Of a stretch of 64,000 bases of DNA, positions 25,893 through 40,686 are shown one piece after another (the stretch's first letter is position 1; every line of letters begins with the position of its first letter). The position numbers were made by a program, and so were the translations under genes. The stretch lies in the NCBI GenBank assembly GCA_963575645.1, contig OY754469.1:25438001-25502000 (forward strand). Direction: 5' to 3'. The stretch is from Xanthostigma xanthostigma. Its lineage: Eukaryota > Arthropoda > Insecta > Raphidioptera > Raphidiidae. The notes under the pieces are model-generated. The model was not told the origin of the DNA, made no database searches, and worked only from the letters and a program-made list of their open reading frames with translations.

Positions 25893-28800
25893 CAAACTGC
25901 ATATTACCATTATTTTAACGCATACAAGCAGTTTTTACATGCTTTATGACAATTAGGGGCAAATAAGTCCTTATAGGCAAAATTGCTTTATTTCATGAAG
26001 GTAAGTCTATTTACACTATAACATTTAGGTTTGGATCATTCTCTCATAAGAAAATGCAAACTGCATATTAACCATTATTTTAACGCAAACAAGCAGTTTT
26101 TACATGCTTCACGACAATTGCGTGCAAATGAGTCCTTATAGGCAAAATTGCTTTATTTTACAAAGGTAAGTCTATTTACACTATAACATTCAGGTTTGGA
26201 TCATTCTCTCATAAGAAAATGCAAACTGCATATTAACCATTATTTAAACGCAGACAAGCAGTTTTTACATGCTTTACGACAATTAGGTGCAAATGAGTCT
26301 TTATAGGCAAAATTGCTTTATTTCATGAGGGTAAGTCTATTTACACTATAACATTCAGGTTTGGATCATTCTCTCATAAGAAAATGCAAACTGCATATTA
26401 ACCATTATTTTAACGCAAACAAGCAGTTTTTACATGCTTCACGACAATTGCGTGCAAATGAGTCCTTATAGGCAAAATTGCTTTATTTTACAAAGGTAAG
26501 TCTATTTTCACTATAACATTCAGGTTTGGATCATTCTCTCATAAGAAAATGCAAACTGCATATTAACCATTATTTAAACGCAGACATGCAGTTTTTATAT
26601 GCTTCACGACAATTGCGTGCAAATGAGTATTTCTAGGCAAAATTGCTTTATTTTACAAAGGTAAGTCTATTTACACTATTACATTCAGGTTTGGATCATT
26701 CTCTCATAAGAAAATGCAAACTGCATATAAACCATTATTTTTTAACGCATACAAGCAGTTTTTACATGCTTTATGACAATTAGGGGCAAATGAGTCTATA
26801 TAGGCAAACTTGCTTTATTTTACAAAGGTAAGTTTACTTAAACTATAACATTCAGGCTTAGATCATTCTCTCATAAGAAAATGCAAACTGCATATTAACC
26901 ATTATTTTAACGCATACAAGCAGTTTTTACATGCTTTATGACAATTAGGGGCAAATGAGTCCTTATAGGCAAAATTGGTTTTTTTTATGAAGGTAAGTCT
27001 ACTTACACTATAACATTCAGGTTTGGATCATTCTCTCATAAGAAAATGCAAACTGCATATTAACCATTAATTTAACGCTGACAAGCAGTTTTTACATGCT
27101 TTATGACAATTAGGGGCAAAGGAGTCCATATAGGCAAAATTGCTTTATTTCATGAAGGTAAGTCTATTTACACTATAACATTTAGGTTTGGATCATTCTC
27201 TCATAAGAAAATGCAAACTGCATATTAACCATTATTTTAACGCAGACAAGCAGTTTTTACATGCTTCACGACAATTGCGTGCAAATGAGTCCTTATAGGC
27301 AAAATTGCTTTATTTTACAAAGGTAAGTCTATATACACTATACAATTCAGGTTTGGATCATTCTCTCATAAGAAAATGCAAACTGCATATTAACCATTAT
27401 TTTAACGCATACAGGCAGTTTTTACATGCTTTATGACAATTAGGGGCAAATGAGTCCTTATAGGCAAAATTGCTTTATTTAATGAAGGTAAGTCTATTTA
27501 CACTATAACATTTAGGTTTGGATCATTCTCTCATAAGAAAATGCAAACTGCATATTAACCATTATTTTAACGCAAACAAGCAGTTTTTACATGCTTCACG
27601 ACAATTGCGTGCAAAAGAGTCCTTATAGGCAAAATTGCTTTATTTTACAAAGGTAAGTCTATTTACACTATAACATATAGGTTTGGATCATTGTCTCATA
27701 AGAAAATGCAAACTGCATATTAACCATAATTTTAAAAAATACAAGCAGTTAATACATGCTTTATGACAATTAGGTGCAAATGAGTCCTTATAGGCAAAAT
27801 TGCTCTATTTCATGAGGGTAAGTCTATTTACACTATAACATTCAGGTTTGGATTATTCTCTCATAAGAAAATGCAAACTGCATATTAACCATTATTTTAA
27901 CGCATACAAGCAGTTTTTACATGCTTTATGACAATTAGGGGCAAATGAGTCTTTATAGGCAAAATTGCTTTATTTCATGAGGGTAAGTCTATTTACACTA
28001 TAACATTCAGGTTTGGATCATTCTCTCATAAGAAAATGCAAACTGCATATTAACCATTATTTTAACGCAGACAAGCAGATTTTACATGCTTTACGACAAT
28101 TAGGTGCAAATGAGTCCTTATAGGCAAAATTGCTTTATTTCACAAAGGTAAGTTTACTTACACTATAACATTCAGGTTTGGGTCATTCTCTCACAAGAAA
28201 ATGCAAACTGCATATTAACTATTATTTTAACGCATACAAGCAGTTTTTACATGCTTTATGACAAGTAAGTGCAAATGAGTCTTTATAGGCAAAATTGCTT
28301 TATTTCATGAGGGTACGTCTATTTACACTATAACATTCAGGTTTGGATCATTCTCTCATAAGAAAATGTAAACTGAATATTGACTATCATTTTCACGCAG
28401 ACAAGCAGTTTTTACATGGTTTACGACATTTAGGTGCAAATAAGTCCATAAAGGCAAAATTGTTTCATTTCACAAAGGTAAGTCTACTTTCACTATAACA
28501 TTCAGGTTTGGATCATTCTCTCATAAGAAAATGCAAACTGCATATTAACCATTATTTTAACGCAGACAAGCAGTTTTTACATGCTTCACGACAATTGCGT
28601 GCAAATGAGTCCTTATAGGCAAAATTGCTTTATTTTACAAAGGTAAGTCTATTTACACTATAACATTAAGGTTTGGATCATTCTCTCATAAGAAAATGCA
28701 ATCTGCATATTAACCATTATTTTAACGCATACAAGCAGTTTTTACATGCTTTATGAATATTAGGGGCAAATGAGTCCTTATAGGCAAAATTGCTTTATTT

Positions 28801-29179
28801 CATAAAGGTAAGTCTATTTACACTATAACATTCAGGTTTGGATCATTCTCTCATAAGAAAATTCAAACTGCATATTAACCATTATTTAAACGCAGACAAG
28901 CAGTTTTTACATGCTTTACGACAATTAGGTGCAAATAAGTCTTTATAGGCAAAATTGCTTTATTTAATGAGGGTAAGTCTATTTACACTATAACATTCAG
29001 GTTTCGATCATTCTCTCATAAGAAAATGCAAACTGCATATTAACCATTATTTAAACGCAGACAAGCAGTTTTTACATGCTTCACGACAATTGCGTGCAAA
29101 TGAGTCCTTATAGGCAAAATTGCTTTATTTTACAAAGGTAAGTCTATTTACACTATAACATTTAGGTTTGGATCATTCT

Positions 29180-32100
29180 CTCATAAGAAAATGCAAACTG
29201 CATATTAACCATTATTTTAACGCATACAAGCAGTTTTTACATGCTTTATGACAATTAGGGGCAAATGAGTCTATATAGGCAAAATTGCTTTATTTTACAA
29301 AGGTAAGTTTACTTAAACTATAACATTCAGGTTTAGATCATTCTCTCATAAGAAAATGCAAACTGAATATTAACTATTATTTTAACGCATACAAGCAGTT
29401 TTTACAAGCTTTATGACAATTAGGTGCAAATGAGTCCTTATAGGCAAAATATCTTTATTTCATGAAGGTAAGTCTATTTACACTATTACATTCAGGTTTG
29501 GATCATTCTCTCATAAGAAAATGCAAACTGCATATTAACCATTATTTTAACGCTGACAAGCAGTTTTTACATGCTTTATGACAATTAGGGGCAAATGAGT
29601 CCCTATAAGCTAAATTGCTTTATTTCATGAAGGTCAGTCTATTTACACTATAACATTTAGGTTTGGATCATTCTCTCATAAGAAAATGCAAACAGCATAT
29701 TAACCATTATTTTAACGCAGACAAGCAGTTTTTACATGCTTCTCAACAATTGCGTGCAAATGAGTCCTTATAGGCAAAATTGCTTTATTTTACAATGGTA
29801 AGTCTATTTACACTATCACATTCAGGTTTGGATCATTCTCTCATAAGAAAATGCAAACTGCATATTAACCACTATTTTAACGCATACAAGCAGTTTTTAC
29901 ATGCTTTATGACAATTAGGGGCAAATGAGTCCTTAAAGGAAAAATTGCTTTAATTTACAAAGGTAAGTTTACTTAAACTATAACATTCAGGTTTAGATCA
30001 TTCTCTCATAAGAAAATGCAAACTGCATATTAACCATTATTTTAACGCAGACAAGCAGTTTTTACATGCTTCACAACAATTGCGTGCAAATGAGTCCTTA
30101 TAGGCAAAATTGCTTTATTTCATGAAGGTAAGTCTATTTACACTATAACATTCAGGTTTGGATCATTCTCTCATAAGAAAATGCAAACTGCATATTAAAC
30201 ATTATTTTAACGCTGAGAAGCAGTTTTTACATGCTTTATGACAATTAGGGGAAAATGAGTCCCTATAGGCAAAATTGCTTTATTTCATGAAGGTAAGTCT
30301 ATTTACACTATAACATTTAGGTTTGGATCAATCTCTCACAAGAAAATGCAAACTGCATATTAACTATTATTTTAACGCATACAAGCAGTTTTTACATGCT
30401 TTATGACAATTAGGTGCAAATGAGTCCTTATAAGCAAAATTGCTTATTTTTGAAAGGTAAGTCTATTTACACTATAACATTCAGGTTTGGATCATTCTCT
30501 CATAAGAAAATGCAAACTGCATATTAACCATTATTTTAACGCATACAAGCAGTTTTTACATGCATTATGACAATTAGGGGCAAATGAGTCCCTATAAGCA
30601 AAATTGCTTTATTTCAAGAAGGTAAGTCTATTTACACTATAACATTTAGGTTTGGATCATTCTCTCATAAGAAAATGCAAACTGCATATTAACCATTATT
30701 TTAACGCATACAAGCAGTTTTTACATGCTTTATGACAATTAAGGGCAAATGAGTCCTTATAGTCAAAAATGGTTTTTTTCATGAAGGTAAGTCTACTTAC
30801 ACTATATCATTCAGGTTTGGATCATTCTCTCATAAGAAAACTCAAACTGCATATTAACCATTATTTTAACGCTGACAAGCAGTTTTTACATGCTTTATGA
30901 CAATTAGGGGCAAATGAGTCCCTATAGGCAAAATTGCTTTATTTCAAGAAGGTAAGTCTATTTACACTATAACATTTAGGTTTGGATAATTCTTTCATAA
31001 GAAAATGCAAACTGCATATTAACCATTATTTTAACGCAGACAAGCAGTTTTTACATGCTTCACGACAATTGCGTGCAAATGAGTCCTTATAGACAAAATT
31101 GCTTTATTTTTTAAAGCTAAAACTATATACACTATAACATTCAGGTTTGGATCATTCTCTCATAAGAAAATGCAAACTGCATATTAACCATTATTTAAAC
31201 GCAGACAAGCAGTTTTTACATGCTTTACGACAATTAGGTGCAAATGAGTCTTTATAGGCAAAATTGCTTTATTTCATGAGGGTAAGTCTATTTACACTAT
31301 AACATTCAGGTTTGGATCATTCTCTCATAAGAAAATGCAAACTGCACATTTACTATCATTTTCACGCAGACAAGCAGTTTTTACATGCTTTACGACAATT
31401 GCGTGCAAATGAGTCCTTATAGGCAAAATTGTTTTATTTTACAAAGGTAAGTCTATTTACACTATAATATTCAGGTTTGGATCATTCTCTCATAAGAAAA
31501 TGCAAACTGCATATTAACCATTATTTTAACGCATACAAGCAGTTTTTACATACTTTATGACAATTAGGGGCAAATGAGTCCTTATAGGCAAAATTGCTTT
31601 ATTTCATGAAGGTAAGTCTATTTACACTATAACATTTAGGTTTGGATCATTCTTTCATAAGAAAATGCAAACTGCATATTAACCATTATTTTAACGCAAA
31701 CAAGCAGTTTTTACATGCTTCACGACAATTGCGTGCAAATGAGTCCTTATAGGCAAAATTGCTTTATTTTACAAAGGTAAGTCTATTTACACTATAACAT
31801 TCAGTTTTGGATCATTCTCTCATAAGAAAATGCAAACTGCATATTAACCATAATTTTAAAAAATACAAGCAGTTAATACATGCTTTATGACAATTAGGTG
31901 CAAATGAGTCCTTATAGGCAAAATTGCTTTATTTCATGAGGGTAAGTCTATTTACACTATAACATTCAGGTTTGGATTATTCTCTCATAAGAAAATGCAA
32001 ACTGCATATTAACCATTATTTTAACGCATACAAGCAGTTTTTACATGCTTTATGACAATTAGGGGCAAATGAGTCTTTATAGGCAATATTGCTTTATTTC

Positions 32101-35100
32101 ATGAGGGTAAGTCTATTTACACTATAACATTCAGGTTTGGATTATTCTCTCATATGAAAATGCAAACTGCATATTAACCATTATTTTAACGCAGACAAGC
32201 AGTTTTTACATGCTTCACGACAATTGCGTGCAAATGAGTCCTTATAGGCAAAATTGCTTTATTTTACAAAGGTAAGTCTATTTACACTATCACATTCAGG
32301 TTTGGATCATTCTCTCATAAGAAAATGCAAACTGCATATTAACCACTATTTTAACGCATACAAGCAGTTTTTACATGCTTTATGACAATTAGGGGCAAAT
32401 GAGTCCTTAAAGGAAAAATTGCTTTATTTTACAAAGGTAAGTTTACTTAAACTATAACATTCAGGTTTAGATCATTCTCTCATAAGAAAATGCAAACTGC
32501 ATATTAACCATTATTTTAACGCAGACAAGCAGTTTTTACATGCTTCACGACAATTGCGTGCAAATGAGTCCTTATAGGCAAAATTGCTTTATTTCATGAA
32601 GGTAAGTCTATTTACACTATAACATTCAGGTTTGGATCATTCTCTCATAAGAAAATGCAAACTGCATATTAACCATTATTTTAACGCATACAAGCAGTTT
32701 TTACATGCTTTATGACAATTAGGGGCAAATGAGTCTATATAGGCAAAATTGCTTTATTTTACAAAGGTAAGTTTACTTAAACTATAACATTCAGGTTTAG
32801 ATCATTCTCTCATAAGAAAATGCAAACTGAATATTAACTATTATTTTAACGCATACAAGCAGTTTTTACAAGCTTTATGACAATTAGGTGCAAGTGAGTC
32901 CTTATAGGCAAAATATCTTTATTTCATGAAGGTAAGTCTATTTACACTATTACATTCAGGTTTGGATCATTCTCTCATAAGAAAATGCAAACTGCATATT
33001 AACCATTATTTTAATGCTGACAAGCAGTTTTTACATGCTTTATGACAATTAGGGGCAAATGAGTCCCTATAAGCTAAATTGCTTTATTTCATGAAGGTAA
33101 GTCTATTTACACTATAACATTTAGGTTTGGATCATTCTCTCATAAGAAAATGCAAACAGCATATTAACCATTATTTTAACGCAGACAAGCAGTTTTTACA
33201 TGCTTCTCAACAATTGCGTGCAAATGAGTCCTTATAGGCAAAATTGCTTTATTTTACAATGGTAAGTCTATTTACACTATCACATTCAGGTTTGGATCAT
33301 TCTCTCATAAGAAAATGCAAACTGCATATTAACCACTATTTTAACGCATACAAGCAGTTTTTACATGCTTTATTACAATTAGGGGCAAATGAGTCCTTAA
33401 AGGAAAAATTGCTTTATTTTACAAAGGTAAGTTTACTTAAACTATAACATTCAGGTTTAGATCATTCTCTCATAAGAAAATGCAAACTGCATATTAACCA
33501 TTATTTTAACGCAGACAAGCAGTTTTTACATGCTTATCAACAATTGCGTGCAAATGAGTCCTTATAGGCAAAATTGCTTTATTTCATGAAGGTAAGTCTA
33601 TTTACACTATAACATTCAGGTTTGGATCATTCTCTCATAAGAAAATGCAAACTGCATATTAAACATTATTTTAACGCTGAGAAGCAGTTTTTACATGCTT
33701 TATGACAATTAGGGGAAAATGAGTCCCTATAGGCAAAATTGCTTTATTTCATGAAGGTAAGTCTATTTACACTATAACATTTAGGTTTGGATCAATCTCT
33801 CACAAGAAAATGCAAACTGCATATTAACTATTATTTTAACGCATACAAGCAGTTTTTACATGCTTTATGACAATTAGGTGCAAATGAGTCCTTATAAGCA
33901 AAATTGCTTATTTTACAAAGGTAAGTCTATTTACACTATAACATTCAGGTTTGGATCATTCTCTCATAAGAAAATGCAAACTGCATATTAACCATTATTT
34001 TAACGCATACAAGCAGTTTTTACATGCTTTATGACAATTAGGGGCAAATGAGTCCCTATAAGCAAAATTGCTTTATTTCAAGAAGGTAAGTCTATTTACA
34101 CTATAACATTTAGGTTTGGATCATTCTCTCATAAGAAAATGCAAACTGCATATTAACCATTATTTTAACGCATACAAGCAGTTTTTACATGCTTTATGAC
34201 AATTAAGGGCAAATGAGTCCTTATAGTCAAAAATGGTTTTTTTCATGAAGGTAAGTCTACTTACACTATATCATTCAGGTTTGGATCATTCTCTCATAAG
34301 AAAACTCAAACTGCATATTAACCATTATTTTAACGCTGACAAGCAGTTTTTACATGCTTTATGACAATTAGGGGCAAATGAGTCCCTATAGGCAAAATTG
34401 CTTTATTTCAAGAAGGTAAGTCTATTTACACTATAACATTTAGGTTTGGATAATTCTTTCATAAGAAAATGCAAACTGCATATTAACCATTATTTTAACG
34501 CAGACAAGCAGTTTTTACATGCTTCACGACAATTGCGTGCAAATGAGTCCTTATAGACAAAATTGCTTTATTTTTTAAAGGTAAAACTATATACACTATA
34601 ACATTCAGGTTTGGATCATTCTCTCATAAGAAAATGCAAACTGCATATTAACCATTATTTAAACGCAGACAAGCAGTTTTTACATGCTTTACGACAATTA
34701 GGTGCAAATGAGTCTTTATAGGCAAAATTGCTTTATTTCATGAGGGTAAGTCTATTTACACTATAACATTCAGGTTTGGATCATTCTCTCATAAGAAAAT
34801 GCAAACTGCATATTTACTATCATTTTCACGCAGACAAGCAGTTTTTACATGCTTTACGACAATTGCGTGCAAATGAGTCCTTATAGGCAAAATTGTTTTA
34901 TTTTACAAAGGTAAGTCTATTTACACTATAATATTCAGGTTTGGATCATTCTCTCATAAGAAAATGCAAACTGCATATTAACCATTATTTTAACGCATAC
35001 AAGCAGTTTTTACATACTTTATGACAATTAGGGGCAAATGAGTCCTTATAGGCAAAATTGCTTTATTTCATGAAGGTAAGTCTATTTACACTATAACATT

Positions 35101-36110
35101 TAGGTTTGGATCATTCTTTCATAAGAAAATGCAAACTGCATATTAACCATTATTTTAACGCAAACAAGCAGTTTTTACATGCTTCACGACAATTGCGTGC
35201 AAATGAGTCCTTATAGGCAAAATTGCTTTATTTTACAAAGGTAAGTCTATTTACACTATAACATTCAGTTTTGGATCATTCTCTCATAAGAAAATGCAAA
35301 CTGCATATTAACCATAATTTTAAAAAATACAAGCAGTTAATACATGCTTTATGACAATTAGGTGCAAATGAGTCCTTATAGGCAAAATTGCTTTATTTCA
35401 TGAGGGTAAGTCTATTTACACTATAACATTCAGGTTTGGATTATTCTCTCATAAGAAAATGCAAACTGCATATTAACCATTATTTTAACGCATACAAGCA
35501 GTTTTTACATGCTTTATGACAATTAGGGGCAAATGAGTCTTTATAGGCAATATTGCTTTATTTCATGAGGGTAAGTCTATTTACACTATAACATTCAGGT
35601 TTGGATTATTCTCTCATATGAAAATGCAAACTGCATATTAACCATTATTTTAACGCAGACAAGCAGTTTTTACATGCTTCACGACAATTGCGTGCAAATG
35701 AGTCCTTATAGGCAAAATTGCTTTATTTTACAAAGGTAAGTCTATTTACACTATCACATTCAGGTTTGGATCATTCTCTCATAAGAAAATGCAAACTGCA
35801 TATTAACCACTATTTTAACGCATACAAGCAGTTTTTACATGCTTTATGACAATTAGGGGCAAATGAGTCCTTAAAGGAAAAATTGCTTTATTTTACAAAG
35901 GTAAGTTTACTTAAACTATAACATTCAGGTTTAGATCATTCTCTCATAAGAAAATGCAAACTGCATATTAACCATTATTTTAACGCAGACAAGCAGTTTT
36001 TACATGCTTCACGACAATTGCGTGCAAATGAGTCCTTATAGGCAAAATTGCTTTATTTCATGAAGGTAAGTCTATTTACACTATAACATTCAGGTTTGGA
36101 TCATTCTCTC
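29180..36110 (+). repeat. Tandem 3,464-bp higher-order unit (21 monomers), two copies
   Basis: About 29180-32645 is repeated at about 32645-36110. Private markers are 3,464 bp apart: AAAATATCTTTATTT at 29447/32911, TCTCAACAATTGCG at 29741/33205, and CTCAAACTGC after AAAA at 30841/34305. Differences are few: I counted about five in the first 690 aligned bases. Within the unit, the marker CACTATCACATTCAGG recurs after 15 monomers (29811 and 32286), so the 21-mer looks like a 15-mer plus a 6-mer. Confidence 0.9.
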
Positions 36111-38060
36111 ATAAGAAAATGCAAACTGCATATTAAACATTATTTTAACGCTGAGAAGCAGTTTTTACATGCTTCATGACAATTAGGGAAAAATGAGTCC
36201 CTATAGGCAAAATTGCTTTATTTCTTGAAGGTAAGTCTATTTACACTATAACATTTAGGTTTGGATCAATCTCTCACAAGAAAATGCAAACTGCATATTA
36301 ACTATTATTTTAACGCATACAAGCAGTTTTTACATGCTTTATGACAATTAGGTGCAAATGAGTCCTTATAAGCAAAATTGCTTATTTTACAAAGGTAAGT
36401 CTATTTACACTATAACATTCAGGTTTGGATCATTCTCTCATAAGAAAATGCAAACTGCATATTAACCATTATTTTAACGCATACAAGCAGTTTTTACATG
36501 CTTTATGACAATTAGGGGCAAATGAGTCCCTATAAGCAAAATTGCTTTATTTCAAGAAGGTAAGTCTATTTACACTATAACATTTAGGTTTGGATCATTC
36601 TCTCATAAGAAAATGCAAACTGCATATTAACCATTATTTTAACGCATACAAGCAGTTTTTACATGCTTTATGACAATTAGGGGCAAATGAGTCCTTATAG
36701 TCAAAATTGGTTTTTTTCATGAAGGTAAGTCTACTTACACTATATCATTCAGGTTTGGATCATTCTCTCATAAGAAAATTCAAACTGCATATTAACCATT
36801 ATTTTAACGCTGACAAGCAGTTTTTACATGCTTTATGACAATTAGGGGCAAATGAGTCCCTATAGGCAAAATTGCTTTATTTTTTAAAGGTAAGTCTATT
36901 TACACTATAATATTCAGGTTTGGATCATTCTCTCATAAGAAAATGCAAACTGCATATTAACCATTATTTTAACGCAGACAAGCAGTTTTTACATGCTTTA
37001 CGACAATTAGGTGCAAATGAGTCTTTATAGGCAAAATTGCTTTATTTTATGAGGGTAAGTCTATTTACACTATAACATTCAGGTTTGGATCATTCTCTCA
37101 TAAGAAAATGCAAACTGCGAATTTACTATCATTTTCACGCAGACAAGCAGTTTTTACATGCTTTACGACAATTGCGTGCAAATGAGTCCTTATAGGCAAA
37201 ATTGTTTTATTTTACAAAGGTAAGTCTATTTACACTATAATATTCAGGTTTGGATCATTCTCTCATAAGAAAATGCAAACTGCATATTAACCATTATTTT
37301 AACGCATACAAGCAGTTTTTACATACTTTATGACAATTAGGGGCAAATGAGTCCTTAAAGGAAAAATTGCTTTATTTTACAAAGGTAAGTTTACTTAAAC
37401 TATAACATTCAGGTTTAGATCATTCTCTCATAAGAAAATGCAAACTGCATATTAACCATTATTTTAACGCAAACAAGCAGTTTTTACATGCTTCACGACA
37501 ATTGCGTGCAAATGAGTCCTTATAGGCAAAATTGCTTTATTTTACAAAGGTAAGTCTATTTACACTATAACATTCAGGTTTGGATCATTCTCTCATAAGA
37601 AAATGCAAACTGCATATTAACCATAATTTTAAAAAATACAAGCAGTTAATACATGCTTTATGACAATTAGGTGCAAATGCGTCCTTATAGGCAAAATTGC
37701 TTTATTTCATGAGGGTAAGTCTATTTACACTATAACATTCAGGTTGGGATTATTCTCTCATAAGAAAATGCAAACTGCATATTAACCATTATTTTAACGC
37801 ATACAAGCAGTTTTTACATGCTTTATGACAATCAGGGGCAAATGAGTCTTTATAGGCAAAATTGCTTTATTTCATGAGGGTAAGTCTATTTACACTATAA
37901 CATTCAGGTTTGGATTATTCTCTCATATGAAAATGCAAACTGCATATTAACCATTATTTTAACGCAGACAAGCAGTTTTTACATGCTTCACGACAATTGC
38001 GTGCAAATGAGTCCTTATAGGCAAAATTGCTTTATTTTACAAAGGTAAGTCTATTTACAC
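36060..38060 (+). repeat. Third, reshuffled copy of the 3.46-kb unit
   Basis: After the second full copy, the order of private variants restarts in register with about 33590. The TATATCATTCAGG monomer leading to TTCAAACTGC at 36779 lies 2,474 bp after its partner at 34305. A later marker, ACATACTTTATG at 37321, lies 2,309 bp after 35012. The shrinking offset shows that monomers were lost inside this copy, as expected from unequal exchange. Confidence 0.75.
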
Positions 38061-38199
38061 TATAACATTCAGGTTTGGATCATTCTCTCATAAGAAAATG
38101 CAAACTGCATATTAACCATTATTTAAACGCAGACAAGCAGTTTTTACATGCTTTACGACAAATGCGTGCAAATGAGTCCTTATAGGCAAAATTGTTTTA

Positions 38200-40500
38200 T
38201 TTCATAAGGGTAAGTCTATTTACACTATAACATTCAGGTTTGGATCATTCTCTCATAAGAAAATGTAAACTGAATATTGACTATCATTTTCACGCAGACA
38301 AGCAGTTTTTACATGGTTTACGACAATTAGGTGCAAATAAGTCCATAAAGGCAAAATTGTTTCATTTCACAAAGGTAAGTCTACTTTCACTATAACATTC
38401 AGGTTTGGATCATTCTCTCATAAGAAAATGCAAACTGCATATTAACCATTATTTTAACGCAGACAAGCAGTTTTTACATGCTTCACGACAATTGCGTGCA
38501 AATGAGTCCTTATAGGCAAAATTGCTTTATTTTACAAAGGTAAGTCTATTTACACTATAACATTCAGGTTTGGATCATTCTCTCATAAGAAAATGCAATC
38601 TGCATATTAACCATTATTTTAACGCATACAAGCAGTTTTTACATGCTTTATACAATTAGGGGCAAATGAGTCCTTATAAGCAAAACTGCTTTATTTCATG
38701 AAGGTAAGTCTATTTACACTATAACATTCAGGTTTGGATCATTCTCTCATAAGAAAATGCAAACTACATATTAACAATTATTTAAACGCCGACAAGCAGT
38801 TTTTTCATGCTTTACGACAATTAGGTGCAAATTAGTCTTTATAAGCAAAATTGCTTTATTTCACAAAGGTAAGTTTACTTACACTATAACATTCAGGTTT
38901 GGATAATTCTCTCACAAGAAAATGCAAACTGCATATTAACTATTATTTTAACGGATACAAGCAGTTTTTACATGCTTTATGACAATTAGGTGAAAATGAG
39001 TCCTTATAGGCAAAATTGCTTTATTTAATGAGGGTAAGTCTATTTACACTATAACATTCAGGTTTGGATCATTCTCTCATTAGAAAATGCAAACTGAATA
39101 TTGACTATCATTTTCACGCAGACAAGCAGTTTTTACATGCTTCACGACAATTGCGTGCAAATGAGTCCTTATTTGCAAAATTGCTTTATTTTACAAAGGT
39201 AAGTCTATTTACACTATTACATTCAGGTTTGGATCATTCTCTCATAAGAAAATGCAAACTGCATAGTAACCATTATTTTAACGCATACAAGCAGTTTTTA
39301 CATGCTTTATGACAATTAGGGGCAAATGAGTCTATATAGGCAAAATTGCTTTATTTTACAAAGGTTAGTTTACCTAAACTATAACATTCAGGTTTAGATC
39401 ATTCTCTCATAAGAAAATGCAAACTGCATATTAACTATTATTTTAACGCATACAAGCAGTTTTTACAAGCTTTATGACAATTAGATGCAAATGAGTCCTT
39501 ATAGGCAAAATTGCTTTATTTTATGAGGGTAAGTCTATTTACACTATAACATTCAGGTTTGGATCATTCTCTCATAAGAAAATGCAAACTGCATATTTAC
39601 TATCATTTTAACGCATACAAGCAGTTTTTACATGCTTTATGACAATTAGGTGCAAATGAGTCTTTATAGGCAAAATTGCTTTATTTCATGAGGGTAAGTC
39701 TATTTACACTATAACATTCAGGTTTGGATCATTCTCTCATAAGAAAATGCAAACTGCATATTAACCATTATTTTAACGCAGACAAGCAGTTTTTACATGC
39801 TTCACGACATATGCGTGCAAATGAGTCCTTATAGGCAAAATTGCTTTATTTTACAAAGGTAAGTCTATTTACTTTATAATATTCAGGTTTGGATCATTCT
39901 CTCATAAAAAAATGCAAACTGCATATTAACCATTATTTTAACGCATACAAGCAGTTTTTACATGCTTTATGACAATTAGGGGCAAATGAGTCTATATAGG
40001 CAAAATTGCTTTATTTTACAAAGGTAAGTTTACTTAAAATATAACATTCAGGTTTAGATCATTCTCTCATAAGAAAATGCAAACTGCATATTAATTATTA
40101 TTTTAACGCATACAAGCAGTTTTTACATGCTTTACGACAATTAGGTGCAAATGAGTCTTAATAGGCAAAATTGCTTTATTTCATGAGGGTAAGTCTATTT
40201 ACACTATAACATTCAGGTTTGGATCATTCTCTCATAAGAAAATGCAAACTGCATATTAACCATTATTTTAACGCATACAAGCAGTTTTTACATGCTTTAT
40301 GACAATTAGGGGCAAATGAGTCCTTATAGGCAAAATTGCTTTATTTTATGAAGGTTAGTCTATTTACACTTTAACAATCAGGTTTGGATCATTCTCATAT
40401 AAGAAAATGCAAACTGAATATTGACTATCATTTTCACGCAGACAAGCAGTTTTTACATGGTTTACGACAATTAGGTGCAAATGAGTCCTTATAAGCAAAA
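38200..40500 (+). repeat. 2.3-kb block duplicated at 45459-47760 (7,258-bp offset)
   Basis: TTCATAAGGG (38201/45459), ACATGGTTTACG (38311/45569) and TTAACAATCA (40371/47629) all give the same 7,258-bp spacing, which is 44 monomers less two bases. The uncommon intervening variants also match, including ATTAGAAAATGC near 39080/46338. Confidence 0.88.
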
Positions 40501-40686
40501 TTGCTTTATTTTATGAGGGTAAGTCTATTTACACTATAACATTCAGGTTTGGATCATTCTCTCATAAGAAAATGCAAACTGCATATTTACTATCATTTTA
40601 ACGCATACAAGCAGTTTTTACATGCTTTATGACAATTAGGTGCAAATGAGTCTTTATAGGCAAAATTGCTTTATTTCATGAGGGTA

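Noticed and set aside
33244-33447. Plus-strand 67-codon open frame
   Set aside because: Satellite sequence; a chance loss of stops in the duplicated block.
39064-39312. 82-codon open frame, with a near-identical partner at 46322-46570
   Set aside because: The match between the two comes from the 7,258-bp block duplication and not from selection on a protein. Both are 1.5 satellite monomers.
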